Source: an uncultured Bacteroidales bacterium (GTDB lineage Bacteria > Bacteroidota > Bacteroidia > Bacteroidales > UBA932). Taken from it: 64,000 nucleotides of DNA. Position 1 is the stretch's first letter, and each line of letters starts with the position of its first letter. The DNA lies in contig ONKE01000013.1 of assembly GCA_900318355.1 (NCBI GenBank), forward strand, positions 91,814 through 155,813, read 5' to 3'. The notes beneath the pieces were generated by a model that worked only from the letters and a program-made list of their open reading frames with translations, ran no database searches and was not told the DNA's origin. The position numbers were made by a program, and so were the translations under genes. This document shows, piece by piece, positions 36,380-45,721 of the stretch.

Positions 36380-37537
36380 TTATCCCACCCTTACCGTGCG
36401 CGCCGGGTCGACCCTGGCGATGAAAAGGCAGGGGATCGTAAGCAGCACCATGATGGCCAGATAGGCCACGGCGTCGGCCCCGAGTATCATCAGGGGATTG
36501 ACATTTACCGGGACATAGGAAAGGAAATAGTTTTCCGGATTGAGCCGGAGGACATGCGTCGTGCCCTGGACCAGGCAGAACAGGAGTGCCAGACCGTTGC
36601 CGATCGCCATTCCGGTCAGCACCAGGCGGGAAGCCACGCGTAGGAACAGCTCCGAGATGGACCGGTCGGTCATGCCAAGGGACTTCAAGGTGCCTATGGT
36701 GGAGATGTTGCGGAAAAGCAGGATCAGGAGGCCGGAAATCATGTTGAACCCGGCGACGATGGTCATGAGGATGAGTATCACGGCCACGTTGAAGTCGATA
36801 AGGTCGAGCCAGGAAAATATCTGCGGATAGCGGCTGAGTGCCGATACGGCCATGGGGGCGGATGCGTCTTCCGGCGTGCGGGATAGGATCTTGCCTCCGG
36901 AGATCTGTGCGATTTGCTCCATCGATTCCCGTCCCTGCGGAGTCAGGACCAGTTCGAGGGCCGATACTTCCTCAGGCTCCCATCCGCATACCCTTTGAAG
37001 GTCTTCCAGACCGGTCAGTACCACCAGATTGTCGCTTCCGCTGAGCACTCCTTCGTAGATGCTGTCGACGATGAAGCGCCGCGCCCGGACCTTTTCTCCG
37101 ACGAAGTAGGCCGTCATCTTGTCGCCGGGGGCCAAACCGGCCTGACGTGCCAGAGTGGCCGGAATCTTCACCCTGAGGCTGTCGAGCCCGCTGCCGGCCG
37201 CGCCCTTGAAAATCACGCCGGAGATTTCCTTTTCTCCCTTTACGATGCCGCCGCGATATACGGCAGGGCGAACCATCGCCACTCCGGGGATGCTGTCGAG
37301 CCCGGCCAGATTGGGCTGTGAGAGGTTCAGCGGGTTGTCCGAAGCGAGGGCGCCCACTTCGGGCCATGAAACTTGAATGTCGCCGGCAATGTCGGCGATA
37401 CCGCTGCGTATTTCCTTGCGGAACCCTCCGGAAATCGTGACGGCAAGAATAATGACGAGGAAGGAGATGGCGATGGAAATCATCGCCATCTTCCCCTCGA
37501 AACGGAGTCTGCGCGCTATGAAGCGGGCTGCGTTCAC
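36380..37537 (-). CDS. FtsX/LolE-type ABC transporter permease
   Basis: 385 residues with a first membrane segment at about 19-38, a large periplasmic domain (MacB-PCD-like, about 40-240), and three C-terminal membrane segments (near 265-290, 315-340 and 350-375) of the FtsX fold. This matches LolC/LolE-type permeases, which extract lipoproteins from the inner membrane. No ATPase gene is adjacent in this window. Its start overlaps the M13 peptidase stop by 4 bp. Confidence 0.88.
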   Translation of the reverse strand: MNAARFIARRLRFEGKMAMISIAISFLVIILAVTISGGFRKEIRSGIADIAGDIQVSWPEVGALASDNPLNLSQPNLAGLDSIPGVAMVRPAVYRGGIVKGEKEISGVIFKGAAGSGLDSLRVKIPATLARQAGLAPGDKMTAYFVGEKVRARRFIVDSIYEGVLSGSDNLVVLTGLEDLQRVCGWEPEEVSALELVLTPQGRESMEQIAQISGGKILSRTPEDASAPMAVSALSRYPQIFSWLDLIDFNVAVILILMTIVAGFNMISGLLILLFRNISTIGTLKSLGMTDRSISELFLRVASRLVLTGMAIGNGLALLFCLVQGTTHVLRLNPENYFLSYVPVNVNPLMILGADAVAYLAIMVLLTIPCLFIARVDPARTVRVG

Positions 37538-39549
37538 CAGATGTGGACCTGTTCTTCGGCGGGGCGGAACATCGGGTCGCCCTCCTTGATGCCGAATGCC
37601 TCGAAGAACTGCGGGAAATTGCGCAGGGATACGTTGACACGGTTGACTGCCAGCGAGTGGGGATCCATGCGGGTGAGGCGGGCTTTTTCTTCATCGGTGA
37701 TGTTCTGGGCCCATACGGTTGCATAGCCCAGGAAGAAGCGCTGCTCGGGGGTGAAACCGTCGATCTCCTCGCGCGGCTTGCCCTCGATGGCTTTCTTCAT
37801 TGCGTCGTAGGCGATGCTGATGCCGCCGTGGTCGCCGATGTTTTCGCCCATGGTGAAGTGGCCGTTTGCCATCAGGCCGGGCAGGACTTCGACCGCATCA
37901 AACTGAGCTGCAAGTATTTCGGCCTTGGCCCTGAAGGCGGCGTCGTCGGCGTCGGTCCACCATGAGACCATGTTGCCGTCCTTGTCGAAGAGGCGTCCCT
38001 GGTCGTCGAAGCCGTGGGACATCTCATGGCCGATCACTACACCGATGGCACCGTAGTTGACCGGGTCGTCGGCATCGGGGTTGAAGAACGGCGGCTGGAG
38101 AATGGCGGCCGGGAAGCAGATTTCGTTGGTGGTGGGGTTGTAGTAGGCGTTGACCGTCTGCGGAGTCATGCCCCATTCGGTCTTGTCGGTGGGCTTGCCG
38201 AGTTTGGCGAGGTTGTCGGCCACATGCCAGACGCTGGCCGCCTTGAGGTTGTCGTAGTAGCTGCGGGCCGGGTCGATTTCCAGCGAGGAATAGTCTTTCC
38301 ACTTGTCGGGATAGCCTATCTTGACGATGAAGTTGGAAAGCTTTTCATGAGCCTTGACCTTGGTCGAGTCGCCCATCCAGTCGAGGTGGTCGATGTGCTC
38401 GCCGAGGGATGCCTGCAGGTTTTTCACGAGGGCGAGCATCTTGTTCTTGGAACTTTCGGGGAAGTAGCGCTCGACATACATCTTGCCGACAGCTTCGCCC
38501 AAAACGCCGTTAGGCACCCTCATGGCACGTTTCCAGCGCGGTTTGGGCTCCTGGACGCCGGCCATCTGGCGGGAGAAGAACTCGAATGAGGCCATGTAGA
38601 AGTCATCGCTCAGGGCGCCGCATGCGCCGCTGATGACCTGGGCTGCGACATAGTCTTTCAGCACGTCGAGGTCGGCGGCTTCATAATACTTGGACAGGGC
38701 TTCGAAGGACGAGGGCTCGCCGACGACGAGTTTGTCCTGGGCCGGGATGCCGCGGGTCTCGAAATAGACGTCGAAAGGAATGCCGGGGTAGGCGGCCTGG
38801 AGCTCCGCCGTGGACATGGGGTTGTACTGGGCGGGGATGTTGCGTTTCTGTTCGCGTGTCCAGGCGTTGGCGGCGATATCGTCTTCGACGGCGATGGCGT
38901 TGGCGGCAGCGGCGGCCGGGTTGGCGTTGCCCACAAGGTCGAAAATGGTCTCGAGGAACTTGCGGTAGCCCTGCTTGATGGCGTCATTGGCCGGGTCGAT
39001 GTAGTAGTCACGGTCGCCGATGCCCAGTCCGGCCTGGCCCATGTAGAGAATCTGGTTGCCGCTGTCGGTCATGTCGGCCTCGACGTAGGCATAGAAGAAA
39101 GGAGCCTCGCCGGCGCTGTGGGCCTTGGCGATGACGCGCATGAGGTCTTTCTTGTCGGTTGCGAGATAAATCTCTCCCAGGTCGTCAAGGATGGGCTCTG
39201 CTCCTTCCTTGTTAAGCCGCAGGGAATCGAGTCCCATCTTGTAGAGGTCGGCGATTTTCTGTTCCACGGTGCCCTTGCGGGTCTTGAGCTTTGTCATTGA
39301 GGCGAAAAGGTCGTTGAGGTTCTTTTCGTTGCGCTCGTTCAGCACGTCGAATGACCCGAATCGGGAATATTCCGGTTTGAGCGGGTTGTTTTTCTGCCAG
39401 CCGCCGGTAGCATAGCGGTAGAAATCGGTTCCGGGCGCGACGGTGGTGTCGAGATTCCCGAGGTCCAGGGCCGGAACCTTCTCCTGGCGCCCTCCTGTGC
39501 AGGCCGCCAGGGTCAGCATACTTGCCATGATGATAGTTAATTTTTTCAT
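37534..39549 (-). CDS. M13 family zinc metallopeptidase, lipoprotein
   Basis: A neprilysin/PepO-like endopeptidase of 671 residues, counted from the ATG at 39549 that starts a lipoprotein signal (MKKLTIIMASMLTLAAC, lipobox LAAC). A longer upstream frame lacks this logic. The zinc site is HEMSH at 508-512 with the downstream Glu in ENIGD at 569-573. The NAYYNP substrate-binding motif precedes it, and the protein ends in Trp, as is typical. It likely cuts oligopeptides at the cell envelope. It is translationally coupled to the permease gene. Confidence 0.95.
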   Translation of the reverse strand: MKKLTIIMASMLTLAACTGGRQEKVPALDLGNLDTTVAPGTDFYRYATGGWQKNNPLKPEYSRFGSFDVLNERNEKNLNDLFASMTKLKTRKGTVEQKIADLYKMGLDSLRLNKEGAEPILDDLGEIYLATDKKDLMRVIAKAHSAGEAPFFYAYVEADMTDSGNQILYMGQAGLGIGDRDYYIDPANDAIKQGYRKFLETIFDLVGNANPAAAAANAIAVEDDIAANAWTREQKRNIPAQYNPMSTAELQAAYPGIPFDVYFETRGIPAQDKLVVGEPSSFEALSKYYEAADLDVLKDYVAAQVISGACGALSDDFYMASFEFFSRQMAGVQEPKPRWKRAMRVPNGVLGEAVGKMYVERYFPESSKNKMLALVKNLQASLGEHIDHLDWMGDSTKVKAHEKLSNFIVKIGYPDKWKDYSSLEIDPARSYYDNLKAASVWHVADNLAKLGKPTDKTEWGMTPQTVNAYYNPTTNEICFPAAILQPPFFNPDADDPVNYGAIGVVIGHEMSHGFDDQGRLFDKDGNMVSWWTDADDAAFRAKAEILAAQFDAVEVLPGLMANGHFTMGENIGDHGGISIAYDAMKKAIEGKPREEIDGFTPEQRFFLGYATVWAQNITDEEKARLTRMDPHSLAVNRVNVSLRNFPQFFEAFGIKEGDPMFRPAEEQVHIW

Positions 39550-39650
39550 ATTTAGAATGTTATATCTTCTGAAGCAGTTTTCCTTCCTCACAATGCCTTG
39601 CGAAGTTAGGAAAAATATGCGATATTTGCGGTCCGTTAGATAGAAAAACG

Positions 39651-40361
39651 ATGGACGGAAGCAAAATCAGACTTATCATACTACGTTATTCCATAGCTAC
39701 TTTGGGGCTTGCGCTGGTGGCCCTGGGCGTTGCGCTCTCCCTTAAGTCGGACCTTGGCACGGCACCTATTTCCTGCCCGCCGGCGGTCCTTAACCTGCGC
39801 TGGGGCTCGATTTCGGTGGGGACATTCACCTGGATGATGCATATGGTCCTTATACTGTTCCAGGTGGCCCTGCTGCGCAAGGATTTCAAGTGGCGGTACC
39901 TGATGCAGATTCCGGCGGCCTTTGTCTTCGGCTACCTTTGCGACCTCTTTATCTGGTTGTTGCAGGATGTCCACCTGACGAGTTACGCCATGAGGATGGT
40001 GTTCTGCCTGCTGACAGTCGTGGCGACGGCAGTGGGACTCCGCATCGAGATTATCGGAAACGCGTGGATGATTGCCGGCGACATGACGATCGACGTGCTG
40101 TCGCGCGTGACCAAAGTCCGCATGAGTCGGGTAAAAGTGGCCTTTGACGTATTCATGGTGGTGATTGCCGCAGGTTTCACGTGGATCTGCTTTGGCAATC
40201 CGTGGGGAGACGGCAATGCCGTGGTCATACGCGAAGGAACGCTTGTGCTCGCCCTGCTGACCGGGCTCTGCATGAGGCTGACCGACCCGTTGCTGGAGAA
40301 GTGGTTCGCCGGCGTGTCGGCCCGGATCGCAGCCTCGCACGTTGTGCTGACCGATGAATAG
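39651..40361 (+). CDS. YczE/DUF6198-type integral membrane protein
   Basis: 236 residues with about five to six membrane segments. The N-terminal block (GVALSLKSDLGTAPISCPPA) and the middle EIIGNAWMIAGDMTIDVLSR fit the YczE/YyaS-like (DUF6198) group, whose function is unknown. A GATATTTG sequence near 39621 could be its promoter box. It overlaps the next gene by 8 bp. Confidence 0.75.
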   Translation: MDGSKIRLIILRYSIATLGLALVALGVALSLKSDLGTAPISCPPAVLNLRWGSISVGTFTWMMHMVLILFQVALLRKDFKWRYLMQIPAAFVFGYLCDLFIWLLQDVHLTSYAMRMVFCLLTVVATAVGLRIEIIGNAWMIAGDMTIDVLSRVTKVRMSRVKVAFDVFMVVIAAGFTWICFGNPWGDGNAVVIREGTLVLALLTGLCMRLTDPLLEKWFAGVSARIAASHVVLTDE

Positions 40362-41310
40362 ACTGATTTCTTTCCTGAAGGAATGGATGCTCCCGATTGC
40401 GATACTGTCGGGCATCACGCTTTACCTTTTTTACCATTTCACTCCCGCATTGTATCCAGCCGGCCCCGTCCTGCACAAGGTGGCCTCGGAGGGGCAACGC
40501 CTGCTGATAGCCCTGCTTCTTTTCTGCCAGTTCGTCAAGGCTGCGCCGCGCGATATGCGGCTTCATCGCTGGCATGCGAAAGCGCTTCTGTTCCAGTGTG
40601 TTGCTTTTATCGTTTGCGCCGTGGGAGCGGTATTGATTCCTTACAATGGCGCCAAAATCCTGCTGGAGTGCGCCATGATCTGCCTTATCTGCCCGACGGC
40701 TGCGGCTTCGGGCGTCATCACCGACCGTCTGGGCGGCGACCTGGCGGCCAATGTCACCTATCTTGTCCTGTCCAACGTTGTCGCCACCTTTCTGATTCCG
40801 GCAGTCATCCCATTTGCCCATCCGGCCGAGGATTTCAGCTTCTGGCAGAGCGTGCTCAGGATAGCGGGACGCATTTTCCCGATGCTCGTCGTCCCGGCGC
40901 TGCTCGCATGGCTGATTCGCTTTACCATGCCGCGGCTCCAGGCCGTGCTGGAGCGTCTTGCCGGCTATTCCTTCTATCTGTGGGGAGTCTGCCTGATGCT
41001 GGCAATGGTCCTTTCGACGCGTGCGCTGGTCCTCAGCGACGTCTCAACTGCGGTAGTGGCTGGAATCGTCGTGGTGTCGATAGTAACATGCGTCGGCCAG
41101 TTCGCGGTGGGAAGGCTTATGGGACGCGACGACAGGGAGCGCCTGACTGCCGGGCAGTCCCTCGGACAGAAAAACACCGGCTTCCTGATATGGCTGGGCT
41201 ACACCTATCTGACTCCGGTCACGTCCATTGCCGGAGGCCTCTATGCCATATGGCAGAACATCATCAATTCGTGGGAATTGTATCAGAAACGGCACGCGGG
41301 GCGTCCTTAG
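40354..41310 (+). CDS. Bile acid:sodium symporter-family (BASS/SBF) transporter
   Basis: 318 residues with about eight to nine membrane segments. The region CPTAAASGVITDRLGGD and the late block GQSLGQKNTGFLIWLGYTYL match SBF-fold transporters as found in Bacteroides. The fold carries sodium-coupled transporters of organic anions; the substrate here is unknown. It overlaps the previous gene by 8 bp and its 3' end overlaps the convergent transglycosylase by 47 bp. Confidence 0.78.
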   Translation: MNRLISFLKEWMLPIAILSGITLYLFYHFTPALYPAGPVLHKVASEGQRLLIALLLFCQFVKAAPRDMRLHRWHAKALLFQCVAFIVCAVGAVLIPYNGAKILLECAMICLICPTAAASGVITDRLGGDLAANVTYLVLSNVVATFLIPAVIPFAHPAEDFSFWQSVLRIAGRIFPMLVVPALLAWLIRFTMPRLQAVLERLAGYSFYLWGVCLMLAMVLSTRALVLSDVSTAVVAGIVVVSIVTCVGQFAVGRLMGRDDRERLTAGQSLGQKNTGFLIWLGYTYLTPVTSIAGGLYAIWQNIINSWELYQKRHAGRP

Positions 41311-42340
41311 GGCTCGGCGCCAGCAGCCTGTAGGCCTGGTAGAGTGAATCGACGCTGCGGACGTAGCGGATGGTCTCATATCCCTTGAAAATACCGAGAC
41401 GGACGGTGTCCACCTGCAGGATGCTTTCTTCGCGCATGCCCGGGATTACGGCCTGGATGTCATCCCATGTGGAGGAGGGCTTGCCGATCGCCCCGGCGTA
41501 GCGGATGCAGTCGAGCAGGCGCCCTTCGCCCGCGTTGTAGGCGGCCAGGACGAATTTCGGGAGGTCTTCCGGGGCGGCATAGGGGTCGAACATCCGTTCC
41601 AGCCGCGCAAGATAGCGGACTCCTGCCGCGAGGTTGTCTTCGGGGTCGAGAGGGTCGGTCGCGCCGTATCGGCGTGCGGTCTCCGGCATCATCTGCATAA
41701 GGCCGGCGGCACCGCGGTGGGACCGTGCTTCGATGTGGAATTTGCTTTCCTGCCATACCAGGGCCGCCAGCAGGCGCCAATCCCAGCCAAGCTGCGTGGA
41801 ATATTCTTTAAGCAGCAGGTCGTAGGGCGTCGTAAAGCGCCGGCGCCCGCCGGATAGTAGCCGCCCTACGGGGTCGCAGCCGCTTTCGAAGCGGTCGCGT
41901 AGGGCCTGATGTTCGTCCGTGAGAGTGAAATGGGAGAGCCAGCTGTTGACCTCTTTCTGCAGGTCGGAGTTGCCTACGACCCAGACGGCGCTGTCGGCCA
42001 GGGCCATGGAAGGGTGGCAGGAACGGCCGCGGAGCATGCTGTCGGCCAGGGATATGACCACGATGTCGGTGCACCAGGCTTCCAGTGTGTCCAGTGGCGA
42101 TTCGTCGGGCAAGGCCAGCCGGATGTCCGTCAGGCAGCCGTGTTCCCGGGCGAATCGCTGCAGCAGTTCATATTCGTACCCGACGGCGTATCGGACCTTT
42201 TGAGGGCCGACCGGCTGGGCGATCGTGCAGAAGAGGCATTGTCCGCGGAACGAGTCCCTCTGCGAAACGCGGTGGGTCAGTTGGGGAGTGGCGAGCAGCA
42301 GGATGCCGGTCAGCAGAAGGTAACGCAGGATGGTCCGCAT
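41264..42340 (-). CDS. MltF-like lytic transglycosylase
   Basis: 358 residues. After an N-terminal hydrophobic segment (about 5-18) comes a shortened, divergent solute-binding-like domain (about 50-165), then an SLT domain. The catalytic Glu is Glu198 in ALVWQESKFHIEA, followed by GAAGLMQMMPETARRYG and AAYNAGEGRLLD. Such enzymes cleave peptidoglycan to 1,6-anhydro products. It ends inside the convergent transporter gene and starts 3 bp after the porin stop, so it is probably expressed with the porin. Confidence 0.9.
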   Translation of the reverse strand: MRTILRYLLLTGILLLATPQLTHRVSQRDSFRGQCLFCTIAQPVGPQKVRYAVGYEYELLQRFAREHGCLTDIRLALPDESPLDTLEAWCTDIVVISLADSMLRGRSCHPSMALADSAVWVVGNSDLQKEVNSWLSHFTLTDEHQALRDRFESGCDPVGRLLSGGRRRFTTPYDLLLKEYSTQLGWDWRLLAALVWQESKFHIEARSHRGAAGLMQMMPETARRYGATDPLDPEDNLAAGVRYLARLERMFDPYAAPEDLPKFVLAAYNAGEGRLLDCIRYAGAIGKPSSTWDDIQAVIPGMREESILQVDTVRLGIFKGYETIRYVRSVDSLYQAYRLLAPSPKDAPRAVSDTIPTN

Positions 42341-42343
42341 GGG

Positions 42344-45091
42344 CTACATTCCTCCCAAGCCGGACAGGCCTCCCTTAAGGCCGCTCAGCATGGAACCGCC
42401 TCCTCCGCCACCGCCACCGGACGAACCGGCGCGGCTGCTCATGGTGTTTTGTTTGCCGGGCTGCAGATAGAAAGGCCACCACAGGCCGATCTTGAATGCC
42501 CGCTGTGAACGTATGTAGCCGTCTGCGCTGAAGTAGTCGGCCGAATCCATGGGCCAGCCCATGTTGGCATTGACCAGCTTGAAGAAGATGCAGGCCCGCT
42601 TCCACTGGATGTTGATGAATGCGTCGATGTAGGGGCAGTCGCCGTATTTGCGGTCGGTCTGGTTGTAGAACGTGCCGCTGACGGGGTTGTAGGCGGGTGC
42701 GTTCCACCATGTGGTGTAGAGGGCGTTGGCGCCTATCTGCATCTGCATCACGTTTTTGACTATGTCGAACTGGAAGTACCATCTGAGGTTGAGCGCCGCC
42801 GTGGGAAGGGGCAGGACGTCGGGCTTGGATGATATCTGGACCAGGGCCTGGTTGTCAAGGTGGAACTTCCAGACGGTGAAGTTTTTGGTTGCGGCAATGC
42901 GGAGCACGCTCATGGCGTCCTGATTCTGGTGGGGCATCGCATCGGTGCCGAAGTAGATGTTGTTTGCCAGAAGGGCGTAGCCGGCGTGGAAGCCCAGCTG
43001 CCAGTGGGGGATTTCCAGCGACGCGTCGATCTTGGTCGTGGATATCTTCTGGAAGTCGTTTTCCCAGCGGAAATGGTTGGAGAAGAAGTGCTGGGTGTAG
43101 AACTCGGGCTCGTCGAGGGTGGTCTCGAAATGGGCTCCGAGTCGGATGGGGCTCTTGCGGTGGCGGCGGAAGGGGAAGAACTGGAAGGATGCGTCGGCTT
43201 CAATGCCGAAGTCGCCTGCCTCCGCGCCAGCAAAGTCGAAATGGCCCTTTGCGTTCCAGTTGAAGAACTGCTTGTATTGTCCGCCCACCCCGGCATAGAG
43301 GTAGAACGTGTTCCAGATGGTGTTTTTCGAGCCGGTGAGATAGCCGTCGGGCTGGAACAGGTAGTAGTTCAGCAGGCGGTCGCCTATGCCCACGTTGAGG
43401 CTCGAGACTATGGCGTCGCTGCTCCAGGGCTGGAGTTTGATGAACACCTTGTTGTCCAGCTTCATGACCCGGAGCGAGTCCATGCTCTGGGTCGGGTTGA
43501 TGAGGAAGCGCCCGTCGTAGAAGTTGGAAAGCGCCCCGTCGGTCTTGTCGGTGTAGGTCTTGGTGAAGGTGGAGAACTCGCTGTTGTGGCCGATGAAGGC
43601 AGTGGTCACGTCGGTGTCGAGCGTGTCGGCGGCGGCCCTCGCAAGGGCCCTCTCGTCGGCGCGGACCTTCAGCAGGGAGTCCATGGACGCGATGGCTATG
43701 CTGTCGCCGGTTGCGGCAACGCTGTCGCGCCTCTTCCGGTCTATCCTCTCTTCCTTGCGGTATTTCATGTCCTTGATGAAGGTGAAGGGGATGCGGAAGG
43801 TCTGGTCGAGGAAGAAAGTGCGCTTCTTGTATTGGTTGGCGGCGTTGGCCAGGTTGACCGAGATGCTGAAGGCGTCAACCGTGGTGTCCCTTATCCAGAA
43901 GGGGTCCTGCACGCCGCCGTTTTCATTTTTGGTGACCCGGTTGTAGATGAATCCGCCGTGGGCCAGGTATTTCTTGCCCAGGTAGTTGGCGTAGGCATAG
44001 GCCGTGCGGTTTTCGGTCTTTTCGCGGAGGATCATGCCGTGGGAGCCCGTGCGTTCATAGCCGAGGGTGAGGTTCAGGGACGGGAAGATGTTCTGGGTCG
44101 TCATCACCTTGATGTCGGCCTCTTCGTTGGATTCGTTGGCAAACAGCGTCCCCCAGTAGGCAAGTTCCGTGTACGGAGTCTTGGTGTTGTACATCGGAAG
44201 GGTGGCGGGGGAGTAGGAGTAGACTTCGTAGGGGGTGTAGAAGGAAACGCCGTTTTCGGACGTGCGCTTGAAGAAGTCGTAGGGCTGGACGGCCGAACCA
44301 GCGACGCCGAGGTAGCTCACGTTTACGTCCTGCCTCATGAAAGGGTAGTCGTTGAACCAGTAGTTGTAGGAGGTGTCGGGCTGGTAGGGTGCGGGCTCGC
44401 TGAAATCCTGGTCGCGGTGCCATGCGAAGATGCGCCTGTACCAGTAATCTTCCGGGATGGCATAGGTCTCGAGTATGCGCGGAGTGTTTTCGGCGATGCT
44501 GTCCTTTATGGCCTTGAGGCTGTCCTTGATGGCAAGGGTGCTGTCCATTTGACGCATCTTGCGCTTCATCTTCTGCTTGTAGTCGTATTGCTTGCGGGCT
44601 GCCTTGTCCAGTCCGTTGTACCATGCTTCGAAGGCTTCTTTGGCCCTTCTGGCAGAGTCGGCGAAGTAGATGGAGTCAATGCGGGGCCAGTCGAGCGAGT
44701 CGCCTGCGGCAATGAGGGAGTCGCGCACCTGCTTGTGGGTCAGGGAGTCGACCAGGGCCACGTAGTAGCGGTAGCGGAAGGGGTCGGTCTCGCGCAGCGA
44801 GTCGGGGGCGTGGATGGTGTCGCGGGCGGTAAGGACGGGCATGGTGTCGTCGACCGACAGGGTGTCGTCGGCGCCGAGCGAGTCGGAGGCCGCGATCTTC
44901 TCGCCGACCTTGCGGAACTTGGTGAAAACCCGGGAGTTGTCGTAGATGACGGTGTCGGTGAGGCTCGACTCCGAAGGACTGAAAAGGGAGAAACCGCCGG
45001 TGCGCGCTACGTCCATGCCGAAAGTCTGCATGGCGGCCGCAAGGACCACCACGACGGGAAACCAGATTTTCTTCAATGTCTTCTTCAGCAT
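42344..45091 (-). CDS. Putative porin with a Gly-rich C-terminal tail
   Basis: A 915-residue outer-membrane protein of the Bacteroidota putative porin type. An N-terminal hydrophobic segment (about 1-25) precedes a charged, Asp/Ser-rich region (to about 200) with many DSL/DSI motifs, then a long beta-barrel region. The last strand-like stretch (AFKIGLWWPFYLQPG) is followed by about 30 residues of Ser/Gly, including eight glycines in a row, ending in LGGM. Most barrels end in an aromatic residue, so this tail is odd. It lies upstream of the transglycosylase gene. Confidence 0.85.
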   Translation of the reverse strand: MLKKTLKKIWFPVVVVLAAAMQTFGMDVARTGGFSLFSPSESSLTDTVIYDNSRVFTKFRKVGEKIAASDSLGADDTLSVDDTMPVLTARDTIHAPDSLRETDPFRYRYYVALVDSLTHKQVRDSLIAAGDSLDWPRIDSIYFADSARRAKEAFEAWYNGLDKAARKQYDYKQKMKRKMRQMDSTLAIKDSLKAIKDSIAENTPRILETYAIPEDYWYRRIFAWHRDQDFSEPAPYQPDTSYNYWFNDYPFMRQDVNVSYLGVAGSAVQPYDFFKRTSENGVSFYTPYEVYSYSPATLPMYNTKTPYTELAYWGTLFANESNEEADIKVMTTQNIFPSLNLTLGYERTGSHGMILREKTENRTAYAYANYLGKKYLAHGGFIYNRVTKNENGGVQDPFWIRDTTVDAFSISVNLANAANQYKKRTFFLDQTFRIPFTFIKDMKYRKEERIDRKRRDSVAATGDSIAIASMDSLLKVRADERALARAAADTLDTDVTTAFIGHNSEFSTFTKTYTDKTDGALSNFYDGRFLINPTQSMDSLRVMKLDNKVFIKLQPWSSDAIVSSLNVGIGDRLLNYYLFQPDGYLTGSKNTIWNTFYLYAGVGGQYKQFFNWNAKGHFDFAGAEAGDFGIEADASFQFFPFRRHRKSPIRLGAHFETTLDEPEFYTQHFFSNHFRWENDFQKISTTKIDASLEIPHWQLGFHAGYALLANNIYFGTDAMPHQNQDAMSVLRIAATKNFTVWKFHLDNQALVQISSKPDVLPLPTAALNLRWYFQFDIVKNVMQMQIGANALYTTWWNAPAYNPVSGTFYNQTDRKYGDCPYIDAFINIQWKRACIFFKLVNANMGWPMDSADYFSADGYIRSQRAFKIGLWWPFYLQPGKQNTMSSRAGSSGGGGGGGGSMLSGLKGGLSGLGGM

Positions 45092-45161
45092 GTGCGCGTG
45101 TGCATGTAACCTGCAAAGATACTTCTTTTTTCCGTCTCTTCAAAACGGATGCCGCGCAGAG

Positions 45162-45719
45162 TTACATCAACCAGCGGGACATGTCTTTGCCCGAGGCGAG
45201 GGCGGCGCGTATCTCCGAAGAGGAAATGTCGGTCCGCGGCATGTCGAGAAGTTCTATGCGGTAGGCGGGGTTTTCTTTCATGAGGCCGGAACGCAGGCGC
45301 CCGCGGTGGAACCCCTTGCGGGGGAATACGCCTATGCCGTAGTCGGTCAGGATGCGGGCGTAGTCCTTCCAACGCGGGAAACTTTCCAGATTGTCGGCGC
45401 CGACGATGAGCGTCAGCGACGAACCTTTCTCACGGGCGGCGAGGGCGTCGAGGGTGCGGATTGTGTAGTGGGGAGGGTCCATGCCCAGCTCTATCCCGTC
45501 CACTTCCACGGCCGAGAGCTCGGGGTGGCGCGCGACGGCCGTCTTTGCCGCTTCCAGGCGCTGCTGGCCCGTCATTGCCTGGGAGGCATCCTTGAACGGA
45601 CTTTGCGGGGAAACGACGAGCAGCACCCTGTCGTAGGCCTTGGCCAGACGGCGCAATATGGCCAGATGGCCTTTGTGGAGGGGATTGAACGAACCCGAGT
45701 AGACGGCGATGCGTTCCAT
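45162..45719 (-). CDS. nadD: Nicotinate-nucleotide adenylyltransferase
   Basis: Makes nicotinic acid adenine dinucleotide from NaMN and ATP in NAD synthesis. The nucleotidyl-transferase signature GSFNPLHKGH is at 9-18. Later blocks SPQSPFKD and ILTDYGIGVFPRKG, and the C-terminal SSSEIRAALASGKD, complete the family pattern. The 185 residues are normal. Its start is 2 bp from the gmk stop, so the two are co-transcribed. Confidence 0.95.
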   Translation of the reverse strand: MERIAVYSGSFNPLHKGHLAILRRLAKAYDRVLLVVSPQSPFKDASQAMTGQQRLEAAKTAVARHPELSAVEVDGIELGMDPPHYTIRTLDALAAREKGSSLTLIVGADNLESFPRWKDYARILTDYGIGVFPRKGFHRGRLRSGLMKENPAYRIELLDMPRTDISSSEIRAALASGKDMSRWLM

Positions 45720-45721
45720 GG

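Noticed and set aside
42860-45109. 749-residue open frame antisense to the porin gene
   Set aside because: It has no signal peptide, family motif or promoter, and is the GC-rich shadow of a well-supported gene. The same applies to long antisense frames over the FadL-like, proS, DUF3078 and sppA genes.
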